This document shows, one piece after another, positions 13,175 through 13,466 of a stretch of 13,466 bases of DNA. A program made the translations under genes and the position numbers. Within the stretch, counting starts at the first letter, position 1, and every line of letters begins with the position of its first letter. The DNA is from an uncultured Collinsella sp. (GTDB lineage: Bacteria > Actinomycetota > Coriobacteriia > Coriobacteriales > Coriobacteriaceae). The notes under the pieces are model-generated. The model was not told the origin of the DNA and did no database searches. It was given only the letters and a program-made list of their open reading frames with translations. The DNA lies in contig CATWVA010000044.1 in the NCBI GenBank assembly GCA_958354105.1, forward strand, positions 1 through 13,466. The letters are read 5' to 3'.

Positions 13175-13466
13175 CTACGGAATGTGTACCAAGTCCCTAA
13201 AGTAGACGTTGCCGGTTTGCTCCTCGAACATCCAGATATTAAGGTAGATGTCGTTGAGGTCGTTGTTCACGTCAAAGTCCGGATCGTCGAAGGTGCCTAC
13301 AAAGGTGAGCATCGCGGTCGTTTCTTCGCCTGCGGCGACAGGCTGGCGCATGCGCACGTCGCGGACGACACCGTTGACGTAGGCATAAGCATCGACATCG
13401 CCAAACATCATGTCGACATCGGTGTTGTTTGTCACCTCAAAGACCAGCACGGCATCGCCGTAGCCG
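13175..13466 (-). CDS. C-terminal part of a probable secreted Ig-like (DUF4352/DUF5067-type) protein
   Basis: The minus-strand frame is open from the window edge to TAG at 13177-13175. It reads GYGDAVLVFEVTNNTD, then MFGDVDAYAYVNG, then VAAGEETTAMLTFVG and IYLNIWMFEEQTG. Beta strands carrying a V-x-F-x-V-T-N-N-T motif, followed by an acidic variable part and a late strand, are typical of the extracellular Ig-like domains found in small lipoproteins of Gram-positive bacteria (DUF4352 or DUF5067 types). The assignment is by pattern and the exact family is uncertain. The N-terminus, where a lipobox would be, lies beyond the window. A GTG at 13450 is in frame but is internal to the domain, so it is not the start. 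The gene converges on leuS. Confidence 0.6.
   Translation of the reverse strand, partial: GYGDAVLVFEVTNNTDVDMMFGDVDAYAYVNGVVRDVRMRQPVAAGEETTAMLTFVGTFDDPDFDVNNDLNDIYLNIWMFEEQTGNVYFRDLVHIP

Noticed and set aside
1..13466. CRISPR arrays, tRNA or rRNA genes
   Set aside because: No regularly spaced repeats with unique spacers and no tRNA cloverleaf or rRNA core sequence were seen on either strand.

Overview
The window looks like chromosomal DNA of a high-GC Gram-positive gut bacterium. My best guess is a Collinsella-like member of the Coriobacteriia. This rests on GC-rich codon use in the housekeeping genes, strong AAGGAG/GGAGG ribosome sites and an IMP dehydrogenase of the Tritrichomonas foetus-like type. 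It is an inference; no taxonomic marker gene is present.

The window has two parts. From 1 to about 6,090 the DNA is visibly AT-richer, with long intergenic gaps and gene debris, and reads as an accessory or defence island. It holds the tail of an unidentified gene; a truncated minus-strand gene with a signal-peptide-like start; a 469-aa membrane protein with a lysozyme/SLT-like soluble domain; a SIR2-domain protein of the type known from NAD+-depleting anti-phage systems; a cluster of degenerate repeats; and a three-gene unit. That unit is a short ORF whose start resembles HigB toxins, then an Xre antitoxin, then a SecB-like chaperone, which is the architecture of a toxin-antitoxin-chaperone (TAC) module. 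A perfect 12-bp inverted repeat sits in front of it as a likely operator.

From about 6,240 to the end the DNA is GC-rich with dense housekeeping genes. These are an NAD-dependent epimerase-like pseudogene (amber codon plus frameshift), a strong terminator, a divergent Cys/Met-metabolism PLP-fold protein that appears to lack the catalytic lysine, a convergent ModE/LysR-type regulator, guaB (IMP dehydrogenase), leuS (leucyl-tRNA synthetase) and the C-terminal part of a probable secreted protein on the minus strand. The guaB-leuS gap carries several hairpins. The largest is a 29-bp inverted repeat directly ahead of leuS that could fold the leader into one very stable structure.

The most interesting parts are the TAC module with its odd, short first gene, the membrane lysozyme-like protein next to the SIR2 gene, the giant leuS leader hairpin, the lysine-less PLP protein and the T. 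foetus-like IMPDH.
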